DNA of 64,000 nt from Mesorhizobium helmanticense (GTDB lineage Bacteria > Pseudomonadota > Alphaproteobacteria > Rhizobiales > Rhizobiaceae). A model generated the notes under the pieces. It was not told the origin of the DNA, did no database searches, and was given only the letters and a program-made list of their open reading frames with translations. The translations under genes were made by a program, and so were the position numbers. How positions within the stretch are numbered: the stretch's first letter is position 1; every line of letters begins with the position of its first letter. The stretch spans positions 1 to 64,000 of the forward strand of contig NZ_PZJX01000006.1 in the NCBI RefSeq assembly GCF_003034915.1, given 5' to 3'. Shown here in pieces: positions 44,535 through 54,486 of the stretch.

Positions 44535-45209
44535 TTGGCGCGCGGATTTTTCATCACCTTCGAAGGCGGCGAAGGAGCAGGCAAGTCGACGCAGATCGAG
44601 CGATTGGCCAGGAAGATGCGCGCCAAGAAGTACGATGTGCTCGTCACGCGTGAGCCGGGCGGCTCACCGGGCGCGGAAGCTGTCAGGCATGTCCTGCTTT
44701 CGGGCGCCGCCGAACCGTTCGGCCCCAAGATGGAGGCGCTGCTTTTTGCAGCCGCGCGTTCCGATCATGTCGAACAGGTCATCCGGCCGGCGGTCGAGCG
44801 CGGTTCGATCGTACTTTGCGACCGCTTCATGGATTCCTCGCGCGTCTACCAGGGCGTCACCGGCGGCCTCGATCCGGCGTTCATGGACGCGCTGGAAGAG
44901 GTTGCCATCAACGGCATGGCGCCCGACATGACGCTGATCTTCGATATCGACCCGACCGAGGGCCTGCGCCGCGCCACGGCGCGGCGGGGCAGCGATGCCG
45001 ATGCCGACCGTTTCGAAAAGGAAACGCTCGATATCCACCAGCGCCGCCGCGAAGCCTTTCTGGCGATCGCGGCTGCCGAGCCAGAGCGTTGCATCGTCAT
45101 CGACGCGTCCGCCGATCCCGACGTGGTGGAGAACGTCGTCACCGCCACGGTGTTCGCAGCCCTGGAGGCGTTGGCGCCAACACACAGCAAGCAGGCGTCG
45201 CCGGCATGA
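44535..45209 (+). CDS. tmk: thymidylate kinase
   Basis: Phosphorylates dTMP to dTDP. P-loop '[11 protein letters not shown]' near the N terminus, DR(Y/F) motif '[15 protein letters not shown]', and the LID-like '[20 protein letters not shown]'. I chose TTG 44,535 (AGAGG seven bases upstream) because the family begins just before 'GFFITFEGG'; a GTG at 44,475 is the alternative. About 224 aa. Its stop overlaps the start of holB by four bases. Confidence 0.93.
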   Translation: MARGFFITFEGGEGAGKSTQIERLARKMRAKKYDVLVTREPGGSPGAEAVRHVLLSGAAEPFGPKMEALLFAAARSDHVEQVIRPAVERGSIVLCDRFMDSSRVYQGVTGGLDPAFMDALEEVAINGMAPDMTLIFDIDPTEGLRRATARRGSDADADRFEKETLDIHQRRREAFLAIAAAEPERCIVIDASADPDVVENVVTATVFAALEALAPTHSKQASPA

Positions 45210-46261
45210 TCTTCGAACGCATCGCCCCTGAGCAGCACGACACGCTGGACGGCGTACCCGAGCCGTCCGAGACCCCGCGCCTGGTCGGACATGGCCAGGC
45301 GGCGAACATGCTCGCGTCAGCCTATCGCTCGGGCAAGCTGCCCCATGCGCTGATCTTTGCCGGCCCGGTCGGCATCGGCAAGGCGACGCTTGCCTTCCAT
45401 CTGGCGCATCATCTTTTGAAGCATCCGGCATTCGAGCAGGCGCCGGATGTTCTTGCCGTTCCCGACCCGGCGTCATCGCTGTTTCGCCAGATCGCCACCG
45501 GCGCGCATCCTTCGGTGCTGCATCTGACACGCCCAGCGAATGACAAGACCAAGAGCTTCAAGACGGTCGTCACCGTCGACGAGATCCGCAAGGTCAGCCG
45601 CTTCCTCTCGCTGACCTCGCATGACGGCAGCTACCGCGTGGTGATCGTCGATCCGGCCGACGACATGAATACCAACGCCGCCAATGCCTTGTTGAAAAAC
45701 CTTGAAGAACCGCCGGCGCGAACCTTGTTCATCCTCATTGTCCATGCGCCGGGCAGTCTGCTGCCGACGATCCGGTCGCGCTGCCAGATGGTGCGGCTGT
45801 CGCCGCTCGATGCCGAAAGCCTGATGACGGTTCTGGAGGGGGTCGAGCCGCCGCCGCCCGACAATCCCGCGGCACGCGCAGCACTGGCCGAACGGGCAGG
45901 GGGCAGCGCGCGCGCCGCGATCCTTTTGACGCAATATGGCGGACTGGAAATCGCCGAGACGCTCGATGCCCTGGTGACAGCGCGAAAGGGCGACATCGCC
46001 GGCGCCTATCGCCTGGCGGAGGCGGTCGCCGGGCGCGACCAGGCCATTCAGTTCGACATCTTCAACCGCCGTGCGCTCGACCTGCTTGCATCAGGCGCCG
46101 GCGAAGCAGCCCTTGCCGGCGATCTGGCGCGGGCGAAAACGCTGTCGGATACTTGGCACGAGGCGCTGAACGCTATATCTGAGACGGACACCTACAATCT
46201 CGACAAGAAGCAGCACGCCTTGACCATGATCGACCGCCTGAATTCCGCAATGCGAATGTGA
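45206..46261 (+). CDS. holB: DNA polymerase III subunit delta'
   Basis: 351 residues. The clamp-loader ATPase fold is seen in '[25 protein letters not shown]' (P-loop), '[28 protein letters not shown]' (Walker B-like and the LEEPP box), and '[17 protein letters not shown]' (SRC motif). It starts with an ATG that overlaps the tmk stop (ATGA), the usual tmk-holB coupling. Part of the DNA polymerase III clamp loader. Confidence 0.95.
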   Translation: MIFERIAPEQHDTLDGVPEPSETPRLVGHGQAANMLASAYRSGKLPHALIFAGPVGIGKATLAFHLAHHLLKHPAFEQAPDVLAVPDPASSLFRQIATGAHPSVLHLTRPANDKTKSFKTVVTVDEIRKVSRFLSLTSHDGSYRVVIVDPADDMNTNAANALLKNLEEPPARTLFILIVHAPGSLLPTIRSRCQMVRLSPLDAESLMTVLEGVEPPPPDNPAARAALAERAGGSARAAILLTQYGGLEIAETLDALVTARKGDIAGAYRLAEAVAGRDQAIQFDIFNRRALDLLASGAGEAALAGDLARAKTLSDTWHEALNAISETDTYNLDKKQHALTMIDRLNSAMRM

Positions 46262-46352
46262 CCGGATCCGGCCCCGCGTCGGGATGGCAATCGCCGTCTC
46301 GATGCGATATCCACCGCCTCACATTCATTCGGACATTCATGACGGTTCATTC

Positions 46353-47906
46353 ATGTCACGCGACACATTCTATATCACGACCGCGATTTCCTATCCGAAC
46401 GGCAAACCGCATATCGGCCATGCCTACGAGTTGATCGCCACCGACGCGCTCGCCCGTTTCCAGCGGCTTGACGGCAAGCAGGTTTTCTTTCTTACCGGCA
46501 CCGACGAGCACGGCATCAAGATGCTGCAGACGGCAAAGCGCGAAGGCATCTCGCCGCGCGAACTGGCCGACCGCAATTCGGCGGAATTCAAGCGCATGGC
46601 CGTTGCGCTCAATGCCTCCAATGACGATTTCATCCGCACCACCGAAAAGCGGCACTACGCTGCCTCCCAGGCGATCTGGAAGGCGATGGCCGCCAATGGC
46701 GACATCTACAAGGGCGGCTATGCCGGCTGGTACTCGGTGCGCGACGAGGCCTATTACGGTGAAGAAGAAACCGAAGTCCGCCCCGACAATGTCCGCTACG
46801 GCCCGCAAGGGACACCAGTCGAATGGGTCGAGGAGGAGAGCTACTTCTTCCGCCTCTCGGCCTATCAGGACAGACTGCTGGCGCTTTACGAAAGCCAGCC
46901 GGACTTCATCGGCCCGACCGAACGGCGCAATGAGGTGATGAGCTTCGTCAAATCCGGGCTGAAGGACCTGTCGATCTCGCGCACCACTTTCGACTGGGGC
47001 GTGCCGGTGCCGGGCGACGAAAAGCACGTGATGTATGTCTGGGTCGACGCGCTGACAAATTACATCACTGGCGTCGGCTATCCCGATGAAAAAGCTGATG
47101 ATTGGCGCTTTTGGCCGGCGGATGCGCACATCATCGGCAAGGACATCGTTCGTTTCCACGCCGTCTATTGGCCAGCCTTCCTGATGTCGGCGGGCATCCC
47201 CCTGCCGAAGCGCGTCTTCGGCCACGGCTTCCTGTTCAACCGCGGCGAGAAGATGTCGAAATCGGTTGGGAACGTCGTCGATCCATTCACCATGGTCGAG
47301 CATTATGGCGTTGACCAGGTGCGCTACTTCTTCCTGCGCGAAGTGCCGTTCGGTCAGGACGGCAGCTACAGCCACGAAGCCATCGTCAACCGCACCAATG
47401 CCGATCTCGCCAATGGTCTCGGCAATCTGGCGCAGCGCTCGCTGTCGATGATCGCCAAGAACTGCGGTGGCGTGGTGCCGCGGCGCGGCGACCTCCTGGA
47501 TGCCGACAGTGCTATCCTCGACCAGGCGGTGGATGCGCTTGGCGCGGCGCGCACGACGATGGCAGAGCAGGGCATCCATTTGGCGCTGGCTGCGATCTTC
47601 GGCGTGGTGGCCGAAGCCGACCGCTATTTCGCCTCGCAGGAGCCTTGGGCGCTGAAGAAAACCGATCCGGTCCGTATGGAGACGGTGCTTTGGACGACCG
47701 CCGAGATCGTACGCCGCGTGGCGTTGTTGTGCCAGCCCTACATCCCGGGGTCGGCCTCCAAGCTGCTCGACCTGCTGGCGGTGGCGGCGGACAAGCGTGA
47801 CTTTGCGCATGTCCACGCCGACTATGCACTTGTGCCCGGTACGGCATTGCCCGTGCCGGAGGGCGTCTTTCCGCGTTACGTCGAAAAGCCGGACGCGAAC
47901 GCCTGA
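46353..47906 (+). CDS. metG: methionine--tRNA ligase
   Basis: 517 residues from ATG 46,353, where relatives start ('[17 protein letters not shown]'). Class I synthetase signatures are HIGH-like 'HIGHAYE' and KMSKS 'EKMSKSVGN' near residue 300. The zinc-knuckle cysteines of the E. coli-type enzyme are absent, as in the short bacterial MetG form. An in-frame ATG at 46,284 is not favoured. It lies in the holB-metG-tatD run; the stop overlaps the tatD start by one base. Confidence 0.96.
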   Translation: MSRDTFYITTAISYPNGKPHIGHAYELIATDALARFQRLDGKQVFFLTGTDEHGIKMLQTAKREGISPRELADRNSAEFKRMAVALNASNDDFIRTTEKRHYAASQAIWKAMAANGDIYKGGYAGWYSVRDEAYYGEEETEVRPDNVRYGPQGTPVEWVEEESYFFRLSAYQDRLLALYESQPDFIGPTERRNEVMSFVKSGLKDLSISRTTFDWGVPVPGDEKHVMYVWVDALTNYITGVGYPDEKADDWRFWPADAHIIGKDIVRFHAVYWPAFLMSAGIPLPKRVFGHGFLFNRGEKMSKSVGNVVDPFTMVEHYGVDQVRYFFLREVPFGQDGSYSHEAIVNRTNADLANGLGNLAQRSLSMIAKNCGGVVPRRGDLLDADSAILDQAVDALGAARTTMAEQGIHLALAAIFGVVAEADRYFASQEPWALKKTDPVRMETVLWTTAEIVRRVALLCQPYIPGSASKLLDLLAVAADKRDFAHVHADYALVPGTALPVPEGVFPRYVEKPDANA

Positions 47907-48721
47907 TGCTGGTCGACAGTCACTGCCATCTCGATTTTCCTGATTTCGCCGAGGAGCGGGCGGCCATCGTCGTCCGCGCCAAAGCGGCCGGAATCGCCCG
48001 CATGGTGACGATCTCGACACGCGTGAAGCGATTTCAGCAAGTGGTTGAGATTGCCGAGTCTTTCGACGATGTATACTGCTCTGTCGGAACTCATCCACAC
48101 AATGCGGCAGAAGAGCTTGATGTGACGGCTGAGGAGCTCATACGCCTGTCCACGCATCCCAAGGTGGTGGCGATCGGTGAAGCCGGGCTCGATTATTTCT
48201 ACGACCATGCGCCCCGCGATGCGCAGGCACATGGGTTTCGCACCCATATCGCCGCCGCCCGCGAGACGGGGCTGCCGCTGGTCATCCACTCGCGCGACGC
48301 CGACGGCGACATGGCGGATATCCTCGAGGATGAAACGGGGAAGGGCGCCTTCCCCTTCATCCTGCACTCTTTTTCGTCCGGACGCCGGCTGGCGGAAGTG
48401 GGCGTCAAGCTCGGCGGCTACGTGTCCTTTTCCGGCATCCTGACCTTCAAGAATTCGGCCGAACTGCGCGCCATCGCCACTGATGTGCCGCATGAGCGCC
48501 TGCTGGTCGAAACCGACGCGCCATATCTGGCGCCGGTGCCGTTTCGCGGTAAGCGCAACGAGCCGGCCTATGTCGCGCATACGGCCAAGGTTCTGGCCGA
48601 GACGATCGGCGTCGGCGAGGCCGAGATCGCTGATATCACGACGGACAACTTCTTTCGGCTGTTCAGGAAGATGCCCCGACCCGACACACCGGGTCCGGAC
48701 GCGCAGGCGCCGGGCGCATGA
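47906..48721 (+). CDS. TatD family metal-dependent hydrolase
   Basis: 271 residues. '[14 protein letters not shown]' gives the HxH metal pair, 'AIGEAGLDYFYD' the Glu ligand, 'LPLVIHSRDAD' a His ligand, and 'LVETDAPYLAPVPFRGKRNEP' the Asp. TatD enzymes are metal-dependent DNases/proofreading 3'-exonucleases. Start overlaps the metG stop (TGATG). It overlaps the following MBL gene by four bases. Confidence 0.93.
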   Translation: MLVDSHCHLDFPDFAEERAAIVVRAKAAGIARMVTISTRVKRFQQVVEIAESFDDVYCSVGTHPHNAAEELDVTAEELIRLSTHPKVVAIGEAGLDYFYDHAPRDAQAHGFRTHIAAARETGLPLVIHSRDADGDMADILEDETGKGAFPFILHSFSSGRRLAEVGVKLGGYVSFSGILTFKNSAELRAIATDVPHERLLVETDAPYLAPVPFRGKRNEPAYVAHTAKVLAETIGVGEAEIADITTDNFFRLFRKMPRPDTPGPDAQAPGA

Positions 48722-49536
48722 GCGACCGGCTGCGTTTCACCGTCCTCGGCTGCGGCTCGTCGCCGGGCACGCCGCGCATCACCGGCGACTGGGGCAATTG
48801 CGATCCCACCAATCCCAGGAACCGGCGCATGCGCACCGCCGCCCTTGTCGAGCGGATCGCGGCGGATGGCGGCCGAACCACCGTCGTCATCGACACCGGG
48901 CCGGATTTCCGTGAGCAGATGCTGCTGGCATCGGTCAAGCGCATCGATGCCGTCGTCTACACGCATCCGCATGCCGACCATATCCACGGCATCGACGATT
49001 TGCGCGGCTTCGTCCTCGAACAGCGCCAACTGATCGATATCCATGCCGACCAAGACACCATGCTACGCATGCGGCAGGCGTTCGGCTATTGTTTCGAGAC
49101 GCCGCCAGGCAGCTCCTATCCGCCCATCGTCAACGCCCATATCATCGATCACGCCAGGCCGGTGGTGATCGAAGGAGAGGGGGGTGCCCTCACCCTGCAG
49201 CCGCTGCCGCAGTTCCATGGCGACATCATCTCGCTTGGTTTTCGCATCGGTGGGCTCGCCTATTGTCCCGATATCAGCGGCTTCCCGGAGGCCACGGTCC
49301 GGCTATTGCACGGCCTGGAAATGCTGGTCATCGACGCGCTGCAATACAGGACGCATCCGAGCCATCTGTCGCTTGGACAGGCGCTTGACTGGATCGAAAA
49401 ACTGGCGCCGAAAAAGGCCGTGCTGACGCATATGCATGTGCCGCTCGACTACGCCACGGTGATGGCCGAGACGCCAGCCAACGTCGAGCCGGCCTATGAT
49501 GGCATGATCCTGGAAATACCTTATGAGTCAGTGTGA
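48718..49536 (+). CDS. MBL fold metallo-hydrolase (PhnP-like)
   Basis: 272 residues. The metallo-beta-lactamase signature 'THPHADHIHGIDDLR' (HxHxDH) is near residue 83; further ligands follow in 'LPQFHGDIISLGFRIG', 'YCPDISGFPE', and 'VLTHMHVPLDY'. The N-terminal 'LGCGSSPGTPRITGDWGNCD' is typical of the PhnP/ElaC-like phosphodiesterases. It ends the operon. Its ATG overlaps the tatD stop (ATGA). Confidence 0.9.
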   Translation: MSDRLRFTVLGCGSSPGTPRITGDWGNCDPTNPRNRRMRTAALVERIAADGGRTTVVIDTGPDFREQMLLASVKRIDAVVYTHPHADHIHGIDDLRGFVLEQRQLIDIHADQDTMLRMRQAFGYCFETPPGSSYPPIVNAHIIDHARPVVIEGEGGALTLQPLPQFHGDIISLGFRIGGLAYCPDISGFPEATVRLLHGLEMLVIDALQYRTHPSHLSLGQALDWIEKLAPKKAVLTHMHVPLDYATVMAETPANVEPAYDGMILEIPYESV

Positions 49537-49549
49537 TACGGATAGCGCT

Positions 49550-50311
49550 TCATAAGCGCATTCGGCTCTTTGGCCCGAATATCAGCAGCGTTCCAATCCG
49601 CTTATAGCCCATCCGGGGATAAAGCAGCGCCCCTGCATGTGTCGCGGCCAGCACCGAGCACCGCGACCCGTGGGCCCGGTCGTCATGCAGCATTTTCGAC
49701 ATAAGCGCCTGGCCGATGCCGCGACGCCGGTGCGAAGGCTCGACATACATGTCCGCGCACCACGTAGCGCCGACGGCATCCACGCTGCGCACGCGTCCAA
49801 CGATATCGTCGCCATCGACCGCCACATATTGGCGGAACGGCGCTCCGTCGCCGAGCAGATCGTCCGCGATCGGCCGCCTGCGCATGCTCTTTCCCAACTG
49901 CGCCGCCCGTTCGACTGTCCGCACGCGTTCGATCAAAACAATCGCCGGCGGCTTTGGAATCTGGCTCAGTGGCTGGACGAAAAATCCTTCCGTCCGAAGC
50001 AGCCGGTAGCCGAGAGCCCTGTACGCGGTTCGCGTCGGCCCATCCGATTCCTCGTTCGCGATCACAACTGATATGGCGAAGCCCGGCCGCGCATGCTGCC
50101 GCACGATCGCGTCAGCTTCCTGGGCGGCGACGTCATGGACGACCCATTCCTCGCTGCGGTAGTCGCGAGGATTCTTGCGCACGGCATCGCGCATCAGCCA
50201 CAATGGCCCGACGCGGCTGGCCTCGTAAGGAAAGGTGTGGCTCTTGCCGGTGCTATACCCATGCACGAACACCTCGATCGCCGCTTCGATCTCACGCTTT
50301 GCTGTCGTCAT
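49550..50311 (-). CDS. GNAT family N-acetyltransferase
   Basis: 253 residues. The acetyl-CoA-binding motif A is 'MYVEPSHRRRGIGQALMSKML' near residue 190, with 'LYPRMGYKRIGTLLIF' at the end. The N-terminal 120 residues are a partial, degenerate second GNAT-like half. Convergent with the MBL gene 13 bp away, no terminator seen between them. Substrate unknown. Confidence 0.87.
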   Translation of the reverse strand: MTTAKREIEAAIEVFVHGYSTGKSHTFPYEASRVGPLWLMRDAVRKNPRDYRSEEWVVHDVAAQEADAIVRQHARPGFAISVVIANEESDGPTRTAYRALGYRLLRTEGFFVQPLSQIPKPPAIVLIERVRTVERAAQLGKSMRRRPIADDLLGDGAPFRQYVAVDGDDIVGRVRSVDAVGATWCADMYVEPSHRRRGIGQALMSKMLHDDRAHGSRCSVLAATHAGALLYPRMGYKRIGTLLIFGPKSRMRL

Positions 50312-50532
50312 CCGGGCAGCCTAGCGCTGGCCATCGGCTCTAGGCAACACGCATCAATTGCGCCAAGCCTATGAAAATCGCCAGCAATTTCCAGCTGCCG
50401 GGTTTGCTCATAAGTTCCATAATCTATCTTATGCGACTTTCTGATGTGGCGGCTAAGACAGTTGAGCACGCGGCTGTCGGCGGCGCGCTCAACCATTTCC
50501 ATTCAAGCGATCGGGCCAAGAGCGCCGCCCCA

Positions 50533-51012
50533 CTATTCCAGGATGACGACGGCCTCCACCTCGAAGAGCATCGGGTCGATCGCGAGCTTGGGAACGGGAA
50601 CCAGAGTCTGCGCCGGCAGCGCGTCGCCGAACATTTCCTTGACGTTCCTGGTCAGCGCCTCGAGCTTGGACATGTCGTGATCGACCACGAAGACCGTTAG
50701 CTTGGCGACCTGATCGGGTTTCGCGCCTATCCCTTCAAGCGCTGTCCGCAAATTCGCATAGGCCTGTTTCACCTGGATAGCGAAGTCGGGCGACAAGCCT
50801 CCCGTGCTGTCCTGGCCGCCCTGCCCGGAAATGTAGGCCACCCGGGCTCCGGGCGGCGTGATCACCGCCGTGCTGTAGCCGTTCGGCGACGGGCCGTAGA
50901 GCGTCCGCGGATTGACGATGGTCAGCTTTCGATCCTCGCTCGCTGTGGTCGCAGTGGGAATGGTCATGATGAGCAGGCCTCCGATAAGCAGGTTCGTGAT
51001 TGCACGTGACAT
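50533..51012 (-). CDS. exported RidA family protein
   Basis: 159 residues from ATG 51,012 with a signal peptide (MSRAITNLLIGGLLIMTIPT... TASE). The RidA/YjgF core follows: 'VAYISGQGGQDSTGGL', 'QVKQAYANLRTALEGIGA', 'KLTVFVVDHDMSKLEAL', and 'ALPAQTLVPVPKLAIDPMLFEVEAVVIL'. RidA enzymes hydrolyse reactive imines; the usual catalytic arginine near the C terminus appears replaced in 'PKLAIDPMLFE', so activity is uncertain. It is divergent from a TetR gene and shares the palindrome at 51,084-51,122. Confidence 0.85.
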   Translation of the reverse strand: MSRAITNLLIGGLLIMTIPTATTASEDRKLTIVNPRTLYGPSPNGYSTAVITPPGARVAYISGQGGQDSTGGLSPDFAIQVKQAYANLRTALEGIGAKPDQVAKLTVFVVDHDMSKLEALTRNVKEMFGDALPAQTLVPVPKLAIDPMLFEVEAVVILE

Positions 51013-51083
51013 GTTTCTTCTCTTGCGCTCTGCCGACTGCGAACGACCTCGCTGCCAGCATGATTGAACTTTGGCCATATCGG

Positions 51084-51122
51084 CCATACGATGACTCATA
51101 CGATGTACGAGTCATCGTATGG
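51084..51122. promoter_or_regulatory. large palindromic operator between ridA-like and TetR genes
   Basis: Arms CCATACGATGACTC and GAGTCATCGTATGG are perfectly complementary (14 bp) around an 11-bp centre; the left side also repeats CATACGATG directly at 51,097-51,105. It lies 72 bp before the RidA-like start and 83 bp before the TetR start. This is a very good candidate for the binding site of the TetR protein at 51,205, controlling both genes. Confidence 0.75.
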
Positions 51123-51204
51123 TACAGTGTACTAGTCAAGCCGTCAGCGTCGGCATTCCTGACGGTGCCTGCCAAAATCGACGTTCGGCCAGCGAGGAAG
51201 ACAG

Positions 51205-51876
51205 ATGGCAGCCAAACGCAGCGGCGCCCGAAGCAAACCGCTCCAGCCAGTGCAGGAGCCGCGCAGTGAACCAGCTCTCTCCCGGGAGCGCATCGTGGCG
51301 ACCGCGGTTGAGCTGCTGGACGCTCAAGGGCTCGACGGATTGACGATGCGCCGGCTGGCCGATCGCCTCGGTTCGGGCGTGATGAGCCTATATTGGCACG
51401 TCAACAACAAAGAGGATGTCTTTGATCTGGCGCTCGATTCGGTGCTCGAATATCGCGGACCGCCGCAAATAGTCGAATCTCAAGACTGGCGCGCAGATGT
51501 CGTTCATATGCTCGAAGACTGGCGCGCCAGTATGCTGCGCCATCCTTGGTCGGCATCGCTGCTGCCGCGCCGGGCGCTCGGCCCCAACATCCTCAGTCGG
51601 CTGGAACTGCTGGGCAAGGCCTTGTCCAAAGCCGGTGTGGCGGACACGGACTTGAATGTCGCGATATGGTCGCTCTGGAACTATGTGATGGGCGCCACCA
51701 TCACCCGGGCGAGCTTCGACCTCTCGGACGACGACAGGGCCGCCGCGCAGCAGCGCCTTACCAGCGAACGCTATCCGACGATCGAACGCTCTCGTCTGCT
51801 GTTGGATAACGATTGGGACGGCGCTTTCCGCAAAGGCCTCGACTTCCTGCTCGATGGCCTCGCTCCAAGAGAATAG
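51205..51876 (+). CDS. TetR/AcrR family transcriptional regulator (TetR_C type)
   Basis: 223 residues. After a 30-residue basic tail, the HTH is 'SRERIVATAVELLDAQGLDGLTMRRLADRLG', with 'SLYWHVNNKEDVFDLAL' as the recognition part. The C-terminal 'WRASMLRHPW' and 'GAFRKGLDFLLDGL' are typical of tetracycline-repressor-type C-terminal domains. It is divergent from the RidA-like gene and has the palindrome in front. Confidence 0.92.
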   Translation: MAAKRSGARSKPLQPVQEPRSEPALSRERIVATAVELLDAQGLDGLTMRRLADRLGSGVMSLYWHVNNKEDVFDLALDSVLEYRGPPQIVESQDWRADVVHMLEDWRASMLRHPWSASLLPRRALGPNILSRLELLGKALSKAGVADTDLNVAIWSLWNYVMGATITRASFDLSDDDRAAAQQRLTSERYPTIERSRLLLDNDWDGAFRKGLDFLLDGLAPRE

Positions 51877-51948
51877 ACATTCCTATCATCGCCCCTACCC
51901 GGCCGGTGTCGTCGCACCTTCCGAACTCTGCAACAAGGACCTCCAAAA

Positions 51949-52854
51949 ATGCATCCCGGCTTTCTCGATTTCCCCGCGCAGTTGCCCGGCGGCGTGCAGC
52001 CGCGCATCGTGCTGTTCGGCGCGCCGCATGGCAGCACCTATCCCGGCGCCGACGCGTCGGGTTTCGCCGGTGCTGCGGCCACCATCCGCGCCGCCAGCCA
52101 GGACGATGCGCAGTTCCTCGACAGCTGGGACTTCGACCTTGGCGGCCCCCTCTTCGACGGCCGCGAGCCCTGCTGTGTCGATGCCGGCGACCTGCCGACG
52201 TCGGTCCTTGACAATGCCGGAAACCGCAAGCTGATCGAAGAGAAGACGCGCGCCATCCTTGCCGCCGGCGCTGCACCATTGATGATCGGCGGCGACGATT
52301 CCGTGCCCATCCCCTTCATCGCCGGCTTTGCCGATCATGGCCCAATCTGGATCCTGCAGATCGATGCCCATATCGATTGGCGCGACGAGCGTTACGGCGA
52401 GCCCTTGGGCTACTCCAGCACCATGCGCCGGGCGAGCGAGATGCCACATGTCGCCGGCATCGTGCAGGCGGGTATCCGGGGCGTTGGCAGTGCCCGGCCC
52501 CTGGAGGTCGAGACCGCCAGGCGCTGGGGTGCGCACCTGGTCACGGCGCGGGAGATCCATGCTGAGGGCATCGAGGCCGCCCTCAGGCACATACCCGCGG
52601 GCGCGCGCGTGGTCGTGACTCTCGACTGCGACGGGCTCGATCCCAGCGTGATGCCGGGCGTCGCCGGCCGCACGCCCGGCGGGCTGACCTATCAGCAGGC
52701 GATCGGACTGATCGAGGGGGTGAGCCAGCGCGGACGCCTCGCCGGCTTCGACCTCATTGAATTCCAAACATCCGCTGATATCGACGGCCTGTCGGCCCTG
52801 ACCGCCGCGCGCCTTCTCGTCAACGCGATCGGGCGCATCGTCAGGCAGGTTTGA
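51949..52854 (+). CDS. agmatinase/ureohydrolase family protein
   Basis: 301 residues, arginase fold. Metal-binding motifs are 'MIGGDDSVPIP' (usually GGDHS, here Asp for His), 'QIDAHIDWRD' (DAHxD), and 'TLDCDGLDPSVMPG' (DxDxxDP). The start at 51,949 has AAGGACC upstream. Relatives hydrolyse agmatine, guanidinobutyrate or similar guanidino compounds to urea and an amine. The Asp in the first motif occurs in some subfamilies, but the substrate is not determined. Confidence 0.87.
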   Translation: MHPGFLDFPAQLPGGVQPRIVLFGAPHGSTYPGADASGFAGAAATIRAASQDDAQFLDSWDFDLGGPLFDGREPCCVDAGDLPTSVLDNAGNRKLIEEKTRAILAAGAAPLMIGGDDSVPIPFIAGFADHGPIWILQIDAHIDWRDERYGEPLGYSSTMRRASEMPHVAGIVQAGIRGVGSARPLEVETARRWGAHLVTAREIHAEGIEAALRHIPAGARVVVTLDCDGLDPSVMPGVAGRTPGGLTYQQAIGLIEGVSQRGRLAGFDLIEFQTSADIDGLSALTAARLLVNAIGRIVRQV

Positions 52855-52899
52855 GCCGGTAATCGGCGCGTGCATGAGCCCGATGCCGCGCGAACCGTT

Positions 52900-53376
52900 T
52901 TAGATCTGCTCAGAGGATTTCATCAGTGCCGCCTGGCTCCGTCCCCGCTGGACCGATCCGGCTGCACTAAAAAATTCGCCGAGGAACGCCGCCGCCTCAT
53001 CCGAGATGCCGATGATCTTGTTCGTTGCCTGACGATAGAACTTGAAATTGAGTTCCGTCTCGGGCCGGCCGTCTTTCCAGGCGGTGAAATGTTTGAGTTC
53101 GCGCCGCCCGAGCGGTCGTTTGACGAGCGCGGTGCGTTCGATCGAGAGGCTCACACGCGGCGTTTGCCGGGCGATGCCGTGCTTCTTCGCAATCGCTTCG
53201 ACTGATGTAACGACGCCGCACGCAATAAGACCCTGCCCGCCCTCGTTCTCGCTTGCGAACACGAAAACCGTATCGCCCTCGGCGATATGCTTGCCGCCAT
53301 ACATGGTTTTCTGCGCGGTGAACGCGAAGGTTTTTGCCTGCGGATCGCGGATCTCGGTCTTGATCGCGTAGTCCAT
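52900..53376 (-). CDS. hypothetical protein, PUA/EVE-like
   Basis: 158 residues from ATG 53,376. The N-terminal 'FAFTAQKTMYGGKHIAEGDTVFVFASE' and 'GLIACGVVTSVEAI' suggest a small barrel like the PUA/EVE/ASCH superfamily, which binds modified nucleotides in DNA or RNA, but I am not certain. No neighbours clarify the role. An in-frame start at 53,433 is possible. Confidence 0.5.
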   Translation of the reverse strand: MDYAIKTEIRDPQAKTFAFTAQKTMYGGKHIAEGDTVFVFASENEGGQGLIACGVVTSVEAIAKKHGIARQTPRVSLSIERTALVKRPLGRRELKHFTAWKDGRPETELNFKFYRQATNKIIGISDEAAAFLGEFFSAAGSVQRGRSQAALMKSSEQI

Positions 53377-53401
53377 GCTCTTCCCTGCGTTCAAACCGCT
53401 A

Positions 53402-54274
53402 TCATCCCAGATCGATCTGGTAGGACAGAACACGCTTTGCCGCAGGCGCGATCAACATCACGCCCGGTTTGTTCGTGAACTCGCCGTCGAAGTCCACGGG
53501 GCTCGCAATGCCGTGCCAGGGCTCGATGCACAGGAATGGCGCACCGCCTGGCTTGGACCAGATGCCCAATTCCCGAAATCCTTGCCAGGACATCTCGATC
53601 GCCGGACCACGGTCGGCGGCATAACGCACGCTGCTGCCGGCAGGCCGATCGAGAATGACGGCGTCGTCGTCAAACAGGCGTTCGGAGAGCGCAAGAATTT
53701 TGCCCTCCACGGGCGTCGGCTGTGGCGTCGCCAGCAGCAGGCCGTCCCTAAGCCGCCGGATCGGCGCCCGCTCGTCGTCGGCAAAGGTCAGCCGATAGTC
53801 CGTCTTGGCCAGATCCGGTAGCAGCGGCCAGTTGAAGGCCGGATGCGCCCCTATCGATGCCGGAAGCGGCTCGTCGCCGGCGTTGGTGATGTCGAAGGTC
53901 ACGCCAAGCTGCCGGCGGTCCAGCCTGTAGGTCACGGCCAGGCGAAAGGCGAATGGATAGTGCGTGCGGGTATCGGCATCGTCGGTGAGAACCAGCGTAC
54001 AGGATCGGGGCCCCCTCTCCGCCCAGGCAAACGGCTTGTCACGCGCGAATCCGTGCTGCGTCATCGGGTAGAATTGGTCTCGATGGCGCAATTGATCGCC
54101 CTTCAGCCGGCCGACGATCGGAAACAGCACCGGCGAATGCCGCCGCCAGGCCGGTCCGGCCTGCCACAGAAGCTCGGTCGCCTCCGCGTCGCGCAACGAG
54201 ACCAACTCGGCGCCCTGCGCGACTATAGTCGCCGAGATGCCGTCACCGTGAAGTGTCAGACGATCCTGTTCCAT
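53402..54274 (-). CDS. aldose 1-epimerase family protein
   Basis: 290 residues. Galactose-mutarotase-type beta sandwich: 'ISATIVAQGAELVSLRDAEATELLWQ' at the N terminus, 'SPVLFPIVGRLKGD', 'HGFARDKPFAWAE', 'SIGAHPAFNWPL' (catalytic-like His), and 'GIWSKPGGAPFLCIEPWHGIA' with the Glu. Likely interconverts sugar anomers. Single gene; the hairpin at 54,408-54,449 separates it from the next gene upstream. Confidence 0.88.
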   Translation of the reverse strand: MEQDRLTLHGDGISATIVAQGAELVSLRDAEATELLWQAGPAWRRHSPVLFPIVGRLKGDQLRHRDQFYPMTQHGFARDKPFAWAERGPRSCTLVLTDDADTRTHYPFAFRLAVTYRLDRRQLGVTFDITNAGDEPLPASIGAHPAFNWPLLPDLAKTDYRLTFADDERAPIRRLRDGLLLATPQPTPVEGKILALSERLFDDDAVILDRPAGSSVRYAADRGPAIEMSWQGFRELGIWSKPGGAPFLCIEPWHGIASPVDFDGEFTNKPGVMLIAPAAKRVLSYQIDLG

Positions 54275-54407
54275 ATGTCCTCACGGGTGGCTGATGTGGC
54301 CGGCAGGCTAGCAAAAGGCCCCGCGGGAACTCAAGAGCGCAGGCTACGCCGCGCCTCGCACAGCCGCGACCAACGCGCTACAGGCGAGACGGCGTGTTGC
54401 TCGCTGC

Positions 54408-54449
54408 CTCAAATGAAAACCGTGGCCGGAGGTTTCCCTTCGGCCACGG
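54408..54449 (-). terminator. Rho-independent terminator of the Bax inhibitor-1 gene
   Basis: CCGTGGCCG / CGGCCACGG (9-bp arms at 54,420-54,428 and 54,441-54,449), followed on the minus strand by GTTTTCATTT. It starts about 40 bp after the BI-1 stop codon. Confidence 0.75.
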
Positions 54450-54486
54450 CAAGGTTCCGACGTGTTGCCTGCTACGGTCGGTCCGA

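Noticed and set aside
46356..48098. 580-codon minus-strand open frame
   Set aside because: It mirrors metG and the start of the TatD gene, which have full family motifs on the plus strand. Long antisense frames are common in GC-rich DNA.
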